A DNA stretch of 53,237 nt from an uncultured Gemmatimonadota bacterium (GTDB taxonomy: Bacteria > Gemmatimonadota > Gemmatimonadetes > Gemmatimonadales > GWC2-71-9): positions 1-53,237 of the forward strand of contig CAMPKP010000008.1 in assembly GCA_946887295.1 (NCBI GenBank), read 5' to 3'. The first letter of the stretch is position 1, and every line of letters starts with the position of its first letter. A model generated the notes under the pieces. The model did no database searches, was not told the DNA's origin, and was given only the letters and a program-made list of their open reading frames with translations. Both the position numbers and the translations under genes were made by a program. This document shows positions 1 to 8,202 of the stretch, piece by piece.

Positions 1-151
1 CACCACCTGTCGCCGCGGCACCACCTGCCGTAGAGCCGGCGTCGGCGTCCGACCCCTTGTCGCCGCCACCGCAGGCCGACAGGAGCCCCGCGACCGCGAC
101 CGGGGCGAGCCAGGCCAGAAACAGATCGTGCTTGAGCTTGTGCTTGGGCAT
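1..151 (-). CDS. Lipoprotein, N-terminal fragment (runs off the window)
   Basis: Reading leftward from an ATG at 149-151, the first 50 codons give a basic start (MPKHKLKHD), a hydrophobic stretch and a lipobox LLSAC at about residues 23-27, followed by a Gly/Ala/Asp-rich linker typical of a mature lipoprotein. The rest of the gene lies beyond base 1, so the function cannot be named. It is in the same direction as the APC permease but separated from it by about 95 bases, in which I see nothing definite. Confidence 0.6.
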   Translation of the reverse strand, partial: MPKHKLKHDLFLAWLAPVAVAGLLSACGGGDKGSDADAGSTAGGAAATGG

Positions 152-247
152 GCCCGACTCCCGCGCTGATGTGCGTTGACCGTCTGACCCCGAATCGGAG
201 CACGACTACGGTACGAGCCCAGCCGGGCCCTGTCTGTGACGAGCGGC

Positions 248-1726
248 CTACCTCGGCTGCCTTCTCCGCCAGAGGAGATACACGGGGATCCCGCTCGCGA
301 CGATGATCAGTCCGGGCCAGGTGTAGAGCGGCTTCTGGAACAGGAGGATCACCATCAGCACGCCGACCGAGAGCATGTAGAGGCCGGGCAGAACCGGGTA
401 GCCGAAGGCCTTCACCGGGCGGGGGAGGTCCGGACGCAGTCTTCGAAGCCGGAACAGCGCCAGCGTCGTGAGGAAGTAGAAGACCAGCGCCGCGAAGATC
501 ACGTAGTCCAGCAGCTGCCCGTAGGTCCCGCTGACGCAGAGCACCGACGCCCAGAGGGCCTGGGCCCAGAGGCCGAACACAGGTGTGCGGTACTCGTGGT
601 GCAGCCGGCCGGCCCCCTCGAAGAAGAGGCGGTCACGCGCCATGGCCCAGTACACCCTCGGACCGGCCAGAATGAGGCCGTTGTTGCAGCCGAAGGTGGA
701 CAGGAGAATGGCGACCGCCATGACGGCGGCGCCGCCGGCTCCGACCGCGGCCTCGATCACCGCCGTCCCCACCCGATCCTGGGCGGCATACTGGATGCCC
801 CGGGCCAGGGCGTCATGGCCGTTGGGATCGCCGTAGAAAGGCAGCACGTTCAGGTAGGCCAGGTTGGTGAGGACGTACATCAGACTCACCAGCCCGGTTC
901 CCGCCGCGAGGGCCAGGGGAAGATTCCGGCTCGGGTTCTGCACTTCGGCCGCGGCGAAGGTCACGTTGTTCCACGCGTCGCTGGAGAAGAGCGACCCCAC
1001 CATCGCGGCGCCGACCATCGGGATCATCGCCAGGGTCCAGTCCCCGGTCCCCCAGAAGCTCGAGTAGTTCGCCGCCGCGACGTCCGGCTGGCGGAAGAGC
1101 GTGAACCCGAACAGCACGAGGACGGCGAGCGCCCCCACCTTGGCGATGGTGAAGGTCGTCTGGATGGCCGCGCCGAGGGTCACGCCCCGGGCATTGATGG
1201 CGGTGAGCAGGAGGATCGACAGGATGGCCACCACCCGCTGGGGCGAGAGGCCGAGCTGGATGGCCTCGGTCGCGCCGGGCAGCCGGATATGTCCCAGGGG
1301 CAGGAAGACGTCGGGACTCACCGCCGGCACCAGCACGCTCAGAAACCGGGCGAACGCGACCGCCACCGCCGCGATGGTCCCGGTCTGGATGACCGCGAAG
1401 AGCGTCCAGCCGTAGAGGAAGCCAGCGGCCGGAGAGAGGCCGTCACGCAGAAAGACGTACTGCCCGCCCGCCTTCGGCATCATGGCGGCCAGCTCGGCGT
1501 AGGAGAGCGCGCCTACCACCGTGATGAGCCCGGTGATCACCCAGACCAGCAGCAGGCCGCCGGGGCCCCAGGGCGACACCTGGCGCCCGATGTCGGCCGA
1601 GACGATGAAGATCCCGGATCCGATCATCGAGCCCACGACCAGCGAGATCGCCGCCAGGGGACCGATGCCGCGGATGAACTCGGACGCGGGCGAGGTGCCC
1701 GGAGGTGCCTGCGTTGGGGCGGCCAT
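248..1726 (-). CDS. APC superfamily amino acid permease
   Basis: A 492-residue polytopic membrane protein of the amino acid-polyamine-organocation superfamily. The first helix carries the family signature GSMIGSGIF (residues 32-40), the unwound substrate-binding segment; about 12 hydrophobic helices follow and the length matches the family. Its closest functional class is probably the LAT/SteT-like amino acid exchangers or permeases, but the substrate cannot be read. The ATG sits only 9 bases after a candidate -10 box (TATATC, minus strand 1740-1735), so the message would have almost no 5' leader. Confidence 0.88.
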   Translation of the reverse strand: MAAPTQAPPGTSPASEFIRGIGPLAAISLVVGSMIGSGIFIVSADIGRQVSPWGPGGLLLVWVITGLITVVGALSYAELAAMMPKAGGQYVFLRDGLSPAAGFLYGWTLFAVIQTGTIAAVAVAFARFLSVLVPAVSPDVFLPLGHIRLPGATEAIQLGLSPQRVVAILSILLLTAINARGVTLGAAIQTTFTIAKVGALAVLVLFGFTLFRQPDVAAANYSSFWGTGDWTLAMIPMVGAAMVGSLFSSDAWNNVTFAAAEVQNPSRNLPLALAAGTGLVSLMYVLTNLAYLNVLPFYGDPNGHDALARGIQYAAQDRVGTAVIEAAVGAGGAAVMAVAILLSTFGCNNGLILAGPRVYWAMARDRLFFEGAGRLHHEYRTPVFGLWAQALWASVLCVSGTYGQLLDYVIFAALVFYFLTTLALFRLRRLRPDLPRPVKAFGYPVLPGLYMLSVGVLMVILLFQKPLYTWPGLIIVASGIPVYLLWRRRQPR

Positions 1727-1776
1727 AAGGCTCGGATATAGAAGGTGGGTACTTCCGCGTCACCCTGACGAACCGA

Positions 1777-1799
1777 AGGGACCGTGGGCCACGGTCCCT
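1777..1799 (-). terminator. Hairpin downstream of the SH3-protein operon
   Basis: A perfect 10-base-pair stem with a GGC loop (arms 1777-1786 and 1790-1799) begins 10 bases beyond the stop codon of the leftward gene ending at 1809. There is no U-run on either side, so it may be a U-poor terminator or an mRNA 3' end stabiliser. Confidence 0.45.
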
Positions 1800-1808
1800 G
1801 TGCTTCAC

Positions 1809-2171
1809 TCAGGACGAGAGTGTGTCGGGCCCCTGCTTCGACGAGGGAGGCGGCAGCGCCTCCTTCGACGAGGTTTCCGCCGCCTTCACCGCCTCGTCCA
1901 CCACGGCCTGTCCGGCCGCGGCCAGCCCCTTCATCACCTTCGCCGCCCCATCCACCAGCCCCATCGTGCCGCTGATCGCCTGAATCGGGAGCTTGCCGGC
2001 GCGCATGGTGTCCTCGACCGTCTCGGTGATCCTGGCGAAGATCCCTCCGGGCCGCGACCGCTCCGCGTACTTGCTCTCGAGGAACTCGATGTAGTCGAGG
2101 ATCTGATAGCCGCGCTCGTCACCCAGATTGTCGAGCAAGCGGGCGATCCGCTGCTTGAGGAGGTCGTTCAT
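1809..2171 (-). CDS. Small helical protein, function unknown
   Basis: 120 residues, beginning MNDLLKQRIARLL. The first 40 residues look strongly alpha-helical and charged, the middle (residues 55-100) is Gly/Ala-rich and amphipathic (AISGTMGLVDGAAKVMKG), and the tail is Ser/Pro-rich. No signal peptide or catalytic motif is visible. Its start lies 2 bases after the stop of the SH3-repeat gene, so the two are surely co-transcribed. I do not recognise a family. Confidence 0.7.
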   Translation of the reverse strand: MNDLLKQRIARLLDNLGDERGYQILDYIEFLESKYAERSRPGGIFARITETVEDTMRAGKLPIQAISGTMGLVDGAAKVMKGLAAAGQAVVDEAVKAAETSSKEALPPPSSKQGPDTLSS

Positions 2172-2173
2172 CC

Positions 2174-3232
2174 TCACCGTCCTCCGCCCGCCGCGCCGGC
2201 CGTGGAGACCAGCTCGACGACCGGGGTCGCGAGGTACCGGGTGCGAGCTGCCTTCACGGTCACCCGCATGACGGTCTCGTGGAGCGGCGGCAACGCCCGG
2301 AACTCGGCGATCCGGTCGGGCGGTATGGTGACATACACGAAGCCGGGCTCGGGCAGCGGACCCCGGGTGAGCAGGTAGGGTTGGCCGGCCGGCATCTCGG
2401 GCCGCAGCTCGTCGGCGAGCTGCACCGCGATCACCTGGAGACGCCAGTCGAGGGTCTGCCCCACGAACCGGTCGGGCGAGGCCTGGACCTCGGCGGCGCT
2501 GACTCCGGCCAGAACGCCGGCCGCGGCGGGCTTTATGTCCGCTTCCCTGATCCAGCCTTCTACCTGCACCCGAACCCACTCGCCGGCGCGTCCCACGACC
2601 CGGGCCGGAGTTCCGGCCGGCAGGGTGGCGCCGGGCGCGCTGTCGGGCATCGGGCTCAGGCCGGTCGCCCGAACGGTCTCCACCCCCTCTACCGAGGAAG
2701 CCGGCTGGGGCGCCGGAGCCGTGGCCGCGGGCTGGGCTGCGACCGTCTTGGCACGGCCCTGGGCGGGTGCCTTCGCCGACTTCGCCTGGACCTTCGCCGG
2801 CACGGCCTTCCGGGGAACCCAGCCATCGCGCCGCACCCGGAACCACTTCCCCTTCTCGTCCACCCGCTCGAGGAGCGTGCCCTCGCGAGCCCTGCCCACG
2901 ATCGGGCCGTTGGGAACCCGGCGAAGGTTTTCTCCCTCTTCCGAGGTGACGATCAGGTCGAAGCCGTCTCGCTTGGTGGGGGAGGTGGACGGCCGGAAGA
3001 TCCATCCCTCGACGGTGACTTCGCGCCAGTCGCCGTCGGCCCTGCCGGCCTCGACCTCGGCGCCCGCAGGGAGGGACACCAGCGGGGTGCCGGCGGGATC
3101 GCGGTGCAGGTCGGCCGGGGCCTCCAGCCGCCGCTCCTGCTGGGCAGCGAGGGGTCCGGCCAGCGCTACAAGGGCGATCGCGCAGGCTGGTAGGCGGCGA
3201 TGGCCGGGACTAGATTGGGGCGCGTAACTCAC
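2174..3232 (-). CDS. Secreted bacterial SH3-repeat protein
   Basis: 352 residues with a GTG start, an N-terminal signal peptide (hydrophobic stretch at residues 17-30, cleaved after LAAQ) and three SH3b-like repeats, each ending in a W-x-EV/RV/GWI/V pattern (about residues 35-80, 100-140 and 185-235). An Ala/Pro/Lys-rich linker separates repeats two and three. The C-terminal 100 residues form a different, unrecognised domain. SH3b domains usually bind cell wall or peptide ligands, so a periplasmic envelope role is likely. A TACAAT -10 box (minus strand 3246-3241) lies 9 bases before the GTG. It is divergent from gpmI with a gap of only 30 bases. Confidence 0.75.
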   Translation of the reverse strand: MSYAPQSSPGHRRLPACAIALVALAGPLAAQQERRLEAPADLHRDPAGTPLVSLPAGAEVEAGRADGDWREVTVEGWIFRPSTSPTKRDGFDLIVTSEEGENLRRVPNGPIVGRAREGTLLERVDEKGKWFRVRRDGWVPRKAVPAKVQAKSAKAPAQGRAKTVAAQPAATAPAPQPASSVEGVETVRATGLSPMPDSAPGATLPAGTPARVVGRAGEWVRVQVEGWIREADIKPAAAGVLAGVSAAEVQASPDRFVGQTLDWRLQVIAVQLADELRPEMPAGQPYLLTRGPLPEPGFVYVTIPPDRIAEFRALPPLHETVMRVTVKAARTRYLATPVVELVSTAGAAGGGR

Positions 3233-3262
3233 AGTCCGCCATTGTAGAACACGCGGAGATCC

Positions 3263-4813
3263 ATGTCAAACGGAAGTCCCCGGAACCGGGTCGTCCTGGT
3301 GGTTCTGGACGGCTGGGGGTACCGGCGCGAGCGCGAAGGAAACGCCATCGAGCTGGCTCACACCCCCGTCTGGCACCGGCTCTGGGGAAGCTTCCCGCGC
3401 ACCCTGCTCGACGCCAGCGGCCTCGCCGTAGGGCTCCCCAAAGGGCAGATGGGGAACAGCGAAGTGGGCCATCTCAACATCGGCGCCGGGAGGGTGGTCC
3501 CCCAGGACCTGGTCCGTATCTCCCAGAGCATCCAGACAGGTGAATTCTATCAGCTTCCGCCCCTGGTGGAGCTGTGCGCCGGCCTGCGCCAGAGCGGGGG
3601 CACCCTGCACCTGGTGGGTCTCCTGGGACCGGGCGGGGTCCACGCGCTCGACCGGCACCTCCTGGCCTGCGTCGAGCTCGGCGTTCGGCACCGGGTGCCC
3701 GCCATTGCGATTCACGGCTTTCTCGACGGACGCGACTCCGCGCCCACCCTCGGCGCCGAGGTGGTGCGCACCCTGCTCCTGGACATGCGCCGGATCGCCG
3801 GACCCCGAGTGGAGGTGGCGACGCTCACCGGCCGGTATTACGGCATGGATCGGGACCGCCGCTGGGATCGGACCAAGCTGGCCTACGACGCGATGGTGCA
3901 CGGGATCGGGACACCGGTGGAGCATCCGGTGCTGGCCGTGCAGGCCGCCTATCAGCGCGGCGAGACCGACGAGTTCATCCGGCCGCTGATCCACCACCGC
4001 GACGGGAAGCCGGTCGCCCTCATGCAGGACGGCGACGGCGTGCTGTTCTTCAACTACCGCAGCGACCGGATGCGCCAGATCGTGAGCGCGCTCGTGGTGG
4101 AGGACTTCGCCGAGTTCGACGTGGGCGTCCGTCCCCGCCTCGCCGCCGTCACCATGACCCAGTACGACCAGACCTTTCGCATCGCATCGGCCTTCCCTCC
4201 GTTCAGCCTGGCCCGCATCCTGGCCGAGGTCCTGGCGGACCTGGGTCGCACCCAGTTCCGCACCGCCGAGACCGAGAAGTACCCCCACGTCACGTACTTC
4301 TTCAATGGCGGGCACGAGCCGCCGTATCCCGGCGAGGAGCGTCGCCTGGTCCCTTCCCAGCGGGTGGCGACGTACGATCTCGCGCCCGAGATGAGCGCGC
4401 CGGGCATCACCGACGTGCTCTGCAACACCATCGAGTCCGGAGACCACGACTTCCTGCTCTGCAATTACGCCAACGCGGACATGGTGGGGCACACCGGCGT
4501 GCTTCCCGCGGTGATTCAGGCGGTGGAGACGGTGGACTCCTGCCTCGCCCGCGTGCTCGCGAGTGCGGAACAGGCGGGCTGCAGCGTCCTCGTCACCGCC
4601 GATCACGGCAACAGCGAGATGATGATCGATCCGGCCACCGGCGGGATTCACACCGCCCACACGACCAACCCGGTCCCGTTCGTGGCCGTGGGCGCCGATG
4701 CGGCGCGGCTCAGGGTCGGAGGCTCGCTGCGCGACGTGGCCCCGACGGTGCTGCGGCTGCTCGGCATCGACCCCCCGACGGAGATGACCGGTCGCGACCT
4801 GAGGGAATGCTAG
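3263..4813 (+). CDS. gpmI: 2,3-bisphosphoglycerate-independent phosphoglycerate mutase
   Basis: 516 residues, the normal length for iPGM, which interconverts 3- and 2-phosphoglycerate in glycolysis using two Mn2+ ions. Metal-binding VVLDGWG (Asp16) and the phospho-acceptor serine in MGNSEVGH (Ser66) are present, as are the later HGFLDGRD, YRSDRMRQI, NYANADMVGHTG and VTADHGNSE metal and substrate motifs. A GGAG sequence 5 bases upstream supports the ATG. The next gene starts directly after its stop codon. The Mn2+ dependence of this enzyme class is notable given the manganese riboswitch 5 kb downstream. Confidence 0.97.
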   Translation: MSNGSPRNRVVLVVLDGWGYRREREGNAIELAHTPVWHRLWGSFPRTLLDASGLAVGLPKGQMGNSEVGHLNIGAGRVVPQDLVRISQSIQTGEFYQLPPLVELCAGLRQSGGTLHLVGLLGPGGVHALDRHLLACVELGVRHRVPAIAIHGFLDGRDSAPTLGAEVVRTLLLDMRRIAGPRVEVATLTGRYYGMDRDRRWDRTKLAYDAMVHGIGTPVEHPVLAVQAAYQRGETDEFIRPLIHHRDGKPVALMQDGDGVLFFNYRSDRMRQIVSALVVEDFAEFDVGVRPRLAAVTMTQYDQTFRIASAFPPFSLARILAEVLADLGRTQFRTAETEKYPHVTYFFNGGHEPPYPGEERRLVPSQRVATYDLAPEMSAPGITDVLCNTIESGDHDFLLCNYANADMVGHTGVLPAVIQAVETVDSCLARVLASAEQAGCSVLVTADHGNSEMMIDPATGGIHTAHTTNPVPFVAVGADAARLRVGGSLRDVAPTVLRLLGIDPPTEMTGRDLREC

Positions 4814-5521
4814 ATGACGAGGCTCCGCCCTTTCGCGATCGCGTGCGCCATCGCGATGCTCTGCCCCGCCCTCGCCTCCGCGCAGGTCGGCCACCCACCC
4901 GGCCGCTCGCCCTACCGGGACATCCCCAAGGGCCACACGCTCACCGGCTTCGCGGGGCTGTTCGGCGGCTCGGGGGGACGCTTCGGGATCGCCCCGCACG
5001 ATGGGACGGTCTTCGGCCTGCGCTACGACATCCGCACCGCCAGCCCGATTCAGATGGGGCTCCTGCTGGCGCGCGGCAATCTGGAGCGCCTGATCGTGGA
5101 TCCCTTCGTGGAGCTGGAGAACCGTGTCAGCGGGCCCGTGGACCAGACGGTGTCGTTCCTGGAGCTCGACCTGCAGCTCAACCTCACCGGCGGGAAGACG
5201 TGGCACCGGCTGGCGCCGTTCGTGGGCGCCGGCGTCGGGCTCACCTTCCCGAGCGGCACCCCGGCGGACACCAGCGGCTTCGAGCTGGGCAAGAAGATCT
5301 ACCTGGCCCCGCACGCGGGCTTCCGGCTCTTCATCACCGACCGGCTCCATCTCCGGACCGATGCCCGGGTGATCTTCTGGAAGCTCAGCTATCCCGCGAG
5401 CTTCACCCGGGAGCCGACCCTGGATCCCGATTCGCCGCCGGTGATCGACGACGGCAGGGTGAGCGAGTGGACCACGAGCTCATGGCTCCAGGCGGGCCTG
5501 GGCTTTTCCTTCTCTCCCTAG
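4814..5521 (+). CDS. Outer-membrane beta-barrel protein
   Basis: 235 residues with a signal peptide (hydrophobic core to residue 20, cut after ASAQ) and alternating aromatic/polar strands with Gly-rich turns typical of an 8-stranded OmpA/OmpW-like barrel; it ends with the aromatic-rich GLGFSFSP. The ATG follows the gpmI stop with no gap, so it is translated from the same message. Function beyond a membrane barrel is not visible. Confidence 0.75.
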   Translation: MTRLRPFAIACAIAMLCPALASAQVGHPPGRSPYRDIPKGHTLTGFAGLFGGSGGRFGIAPHDGTVFGLRYDIRTASPIQMGLLLARGNLERLIVDPFVELENRVSGPVDQTVSFLELDLQLNLTGGKTWHRLAPFVGAGVGLTFPSGTPADTSGFELGKKIYLAPHAGFRLFITDRLHLRTDARVIFWKLSYPASFTREPTLDPDSPPVIDDGRVSEWTTSSWLQAGLGFSFSP

Positions 5522-5524
5522 GCC

Positions 5525-5947
5525 ATGCCGGTCTCTCTGACCCGAGTGGTGGGCTTCCGTGCCATGCACCGGCTCTACCGTCCCGACTGGAGCGAGTCCC
5601 GCAACCGGGAGGCGTTCGGCCCGCTGAGCGAGCCGCCGGGCCATGTCCACGAATACCGCTGTGCCGTCACGGTCTCGGGTCCGGTGGACAGCCGAATGGG
5701 AATGGTGGTCGACCTGGGCGCGCTCGACCGTATCCTTCAGGAGGAGGTCGTCGCCCGGCTCGACGGGAAGCACCTGAACGAGGATGTGCCGGGACTCGCG
5801 TACGGCCAGATGCTGCCCACCTGTGAGGCGATCGCGATGGACGTCTATCGCCGGATCGCGCCCTGCCTGCCTCCGGGAGTGATCCTGGAGCGGGTGCGGA
5901 TCATGGAGGATCCATCGCTCTATGCCGACTGCACCGGACTCGGCTGA
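5525..5947 (+). CDS. 6-pyruvoyl/6-carboxy-tetrahydropterin synthase family protein without the catalytic Cys
   Basis: 140 residues, the family length. Zinc-ligand histidines are visible (FRAMH15, GH40VH42), as are the LDGKHLN loop (His83), the PTCEA segment (Glu101, usually PTxE) and the C-terminal RIMEDP glutamate. The position of the catalytic Cys in the usual FGKC(x4)HGHNY stretch is Leu here (FGPLSEPPGHVHEY), and HGHNY is altered to GHVHEY. So the fold and metal site look kept but canonical PTPS/QueD chemistry is doubtful. It sits between an outer-membrane protein and fdhD, overlapping the latter by 26 bases. No other queuosine genes are near. Confidence 0.75.
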   Translation: MPVSLTRVVGFRAMHRLYRPDWSESRNREAFGPLSEPPGHVHEYRCAVTVSGPVDSRMGMVVDLGALDRILQEEVVARLDGKHLNEDVPGLAYGQMLPTCEAIAMDVYRRIAPCLPPGVILERVRIMEDPSLYADCTGLG

Positions 5948-6746
5948 GCCGTCCCGACCGGCCAAGCGGGGCGGCCGGATGTCCGAGCTGGCGGTGGTCG
6001 AGGAGACCGCCGTGTGGCTCGAGGTGAACGGACGGCCCGCGGTCACCTGGATGTGCACGCCCGAGCTGCTCGAGGAGCTGGCCGTGGGCTGGCTGCACGG
6101 CGAGGGCTACATCGACGGCGTGGAGCAGGTGCAGCTCCGGCCGTGCGCCACCGATCTGGGCTTCTGGGCCCAGGTTCCCGACGAGCGACTGGCCGCCGTT
6201 CAGGCGGAAGGGCGGCGACCTGTGTTGGCCTCCGGCTGCGGGGCCGTCTCCACGTTTCTAGCGGAACCAAGCACGGTCGAGGGCTGCCCCCTCCGGGGCA
6301 TGCCCCCCGCCGCCGAGCGGCTTCGGGCCCTCTTCAAGGCGCTTTTCGCCCGGGGCGAGCGGTACAAGGACACCGGCGGGATCCACGCCGCCGCGCTGGC
6401 GGAGCCGGACGAGGCCGATCCGGACCGGAGCCTCGTGGCGCACGCCGAGGACATCGGCCGGCACAACGCGGTGGACAAGTCCATCGGCGGCGCGCTCCTC
6501 GCCGGCCGGCGTGTGGCCGGCCTGGGACTTCTGGTCACCGGCAGGATCTCCGCGGAGCTCGCCTTCAAGGCGGCCCGCGCCGGGCTGGCATGGGTGGCGA
6601 CGCCGTCGGTGCCCTCGACGCTGGCGGTGGAGATCGCCAGGCGCAGCGGGATGGTGCTGGTCGGGCGGGCCGTGAGCGGCTCGCCCCAGCTGCACGGGGC
6701 CGCCGGCTCCGCCACGATGGATCACCGATCGCCGGGGGGCAGTTGA
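5922..6746 (+). CDS. fdhD: FdhD sulfurtransferase for formate dehydrogenase
   Basis: FdhD passes sulfur from a cysteine desulfurase to the bis-MGD molybdenum cofactor so that formate dehydrogenase becomes active. Family motifs seen: VNGRP, MCTPELLEELAVGWLHGEGYI, SGCGAVS, YKDTGGIHAAAL, EDIGRHNAVDKSIG, LVTGRISAEL and GLAWVATPSVPSTLAVEIAR. The sulfur-handling loop has a single Cys (SGCG) instead of the CxxC pair known from the E. coli protein. Start: the first ATG (5922) overlaps the upstream gene by 26 bases; an internal ATG at 5979 would give 255 residues and is equally possible. No formate dehydrogenase is in the window. Confidence 0.92.
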   Translation: MPTAPDSAEPSRPAKRGGRMSELAVVEETAVWLEVNGRPAVTWMCTPELLEELAVGWLHGEGYIDGVEQVQLRPCATDLGFWAQVPDERLAAVQAEGRRPVLASGCGAVSTFLAEPSTVEGCPLRGMPPAAERLRALFKALFARGERYKDTGGIHAAALAEPDEADPDRSLVAHAEDIGRHNAVDKSIGGALLAGRRVAGLGLLVTGRISAELAFKAARAGLAWVATPSVPSTLAVEIARRSGMVLVGRAVSGSPQLHGAAGSATMDHRSPGGS

Positions 6747-7552
6747 TGCGCATCCGAGCTCTCGCCGCAATCGCCGCCGCCCTGCTTGCCGCCTGCGCCA
6801 CCCCGGCGGCCGCCCAGCGCACGGGCGATCGCGCGCGCCTGGTCTTCACCGTCTCGGGCGCCTACATCCAGGGCCGCGGGCTCTGGACCGTGGAGAGCCA
6901 ACCGGTGCAGGAGATCATCACCGGTGGCGGCACTCCGGTTACCGACAACATGCGCCTCAACCGGAGCATCAACGGCACCCTCGGGGCGGGCTTCTCCGGC
7001 ATGTATTTCCCCGGCGAGAACCTGGGCCTCACGGCGGACTTCCTCCTCCTGGGACTCGGGTACGACGACTCCTGCCAGCTCCTCGGGCCGGCCCAGAGCA
7101 CCCGCAACGCACAGGTCTGCCAGGACATCGACGAGCAGGACAAATCGGCGGCGGCGGTGACCGTCTCCGCGGGAGGGGTGTTCCGCTTCTTCAGCCGCGA
7201 GTTCATCTCTCCCTACGCCCGGGTCAATGCGGGCCTGCTCTTCTCCAACCAGAGCTCGATCCTCACGCAGGGCGTCACCAACAGCGGCGCGCTGCTCACC
7301 ATTTTCGACGACGAGAAGCGCACTCGGGTGAGCCCGGCCCTCGCGCTCGGTGTGGGCGCCACCATGCAGATCGGCCGATCGTACCATCTGCGGTGGGAGG
7401 TGCGGGACAACATCGTCGGCATCGAGGCCGTCACCGGGCCGACGGACGCCCCACGCTTCGTGCCACCCCACGAACGACAGTACAAGCACCTCTTCAGCGT
7501 CCTGGTCGGGATCGACGTGGTGCTGGAGCGGGCCCGCGGGAGGCGCTACTGA
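6746..7552 (+). CDS. Outer-membrane beta-barrel protein in the molybdenum cofactor operon
   Basis: 268 residues, ATG overlapping the fdhD stop by one base (TGATG). A signal peptide or lipoprotein-like leader (AAALLAACATPAAAQ) is followed by strand-rich sequence with long polar loops and a final strand HLFSVLVGIDVVLER. A Cys pair in a loop (SCQLL ... QVCQD, about residues 110-130) may form a disulfide. It resembles generic OmpW/porin-like barrels. Its place between fdhD and mobA is odd for a cofactor pathway and may only reflect operon packing. Confidence 0.72.
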   Translation: MRIRALAAIAAALLAACATPAAAQRTGDRARLVFTVSGAYIQGRGLWTVESQPVQEIITGGGTPVTDNMRLNRSINGTLGAGFSGMYFPGENLGLTADFLLLGLGYDDSCQLLGPAQSTRNAQVCQDIDEQDKSAAAVTVSAGGVFRFFSREFISPYARVNAGLLFSNQSSILTQGVTNSGALLTIFDDEKRTRVSPALALGVGATMQIGRSYHLRWEVRDNIVGIEAVTGPTDAPRFVPPHERQYKHLFSVLVGIDVVLERARGRRY

Positions 7553-7560
7553 GAGACGGG

Positions 7561-8202
7561 GTGCGCGGAGCGATCCTCGCGGGCGGCGGGGCCACGCGCT
7601 TCGGCGGCAAGCCCAAGGGACTGGAAATCGTGGGCGGCGAGCGGATCCTGGACCGGCTGGCTCGAGTCATGACGGCGGCCTTCGGCGGGCCGCCGTTGCT
7701 CGTCGCGAACGCGCCGGACGCGACAGGCTGGCGGCCCGATCTCCGCGTGGTCCCCGACGTGCGTCCCGGGCTCGGCTCGCTCGGCGGGATCTACACCGCG
7801 GTGGTCGAGGCTCCGGCGCCGGTCGTCTGCGTCGCGTGGGACATGCCGTTCGTCTCGGAGGACCTGCTCCGGCGGCTCGCCGACGGGCTCCGGGAGCATG
7901 ACGCCTGCCTGCCGCAGAGCGGCGGCCGCCGGGGCGTGGAGCCGCTCTGCGCCGCGTACGGCCCCGCCTGCCGCGAGGCCATCGCCCGCAGCCTCGACCA
8001 GGGCGACCTCCGGGCCATTGCCTTCCATGAGCGCATCGGCGTCGGTATCCTCCCCCTGTCCGAGGTCGGGCGCTTCGGCGATCCGGAGCTCCTGTTCTTC
8101 AACGTGAACACCGCGGACGACCTCGCGCTCACGGAAGAAATGTGTCGGCGACTCGAATCATCTCGATCATCGGGCGGAAGAACGCCGGAAAGACCACGCT
8201 GA
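7561..8202 (+). CDS. mobA: Molybdenum cofactor guanylyltransferase
   Basis: 213 residues from a GTG start. MobA joins GMP from GTP to molybdopterin, giving the MGD form used by enzymes such as formate dehydrogenase. The nucleotidyltransferase signature LAGGGATRFGGKPKG is at residues 6-20; the GLGSLGGIYTA loop and the metal-binding VAWDMPFV follow. It starts 8 bases after the barrel gene and its 3' end overlaps mobB by 61 bases in another frame. Both products look complete, so the overlap is real gene packing rather than a frameshift. Confidence 0.93.
   Translation: MRGAILAGGGATRFGGKPKGLEIVGGERILDRLARVMTAAFGGPPLLVANAPDATGWRPDLRVVPDVRPGLGSLGGIYTAVVEAPAPVVCVAWDMPFVSEDLLRRLADGLREHDACLPQSGGRRGVEPLCAAYGPACREAIARSLDQGDLRAIAFHERIGVGILPLSEVGRFGDPELLFFNVNTADDLALTEEMCRRLESSRSSGGRTPERPR

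Noticed and set aside
236..1741. Long rightward reading frame opposite the APC permease
   Set aside because: It is the reverse-complement shadow of a clear membrane permease; its product is low-complexity Arg/Gly/His-rich sequence typical of antisense GC-rich frames.
3266..5350. 694-codon leftward frame opposite gpmI and the outer-membrane protein
   Set aside because: Antisense shadow; gpmI motifs are complete on the plus strand.
8142..8202. Possible frameshift where mobA and mobB overlap by 61 bases
   Set aside because: Both proteins are complete with family-length ends and starts, so the overlap is ordinary packing.
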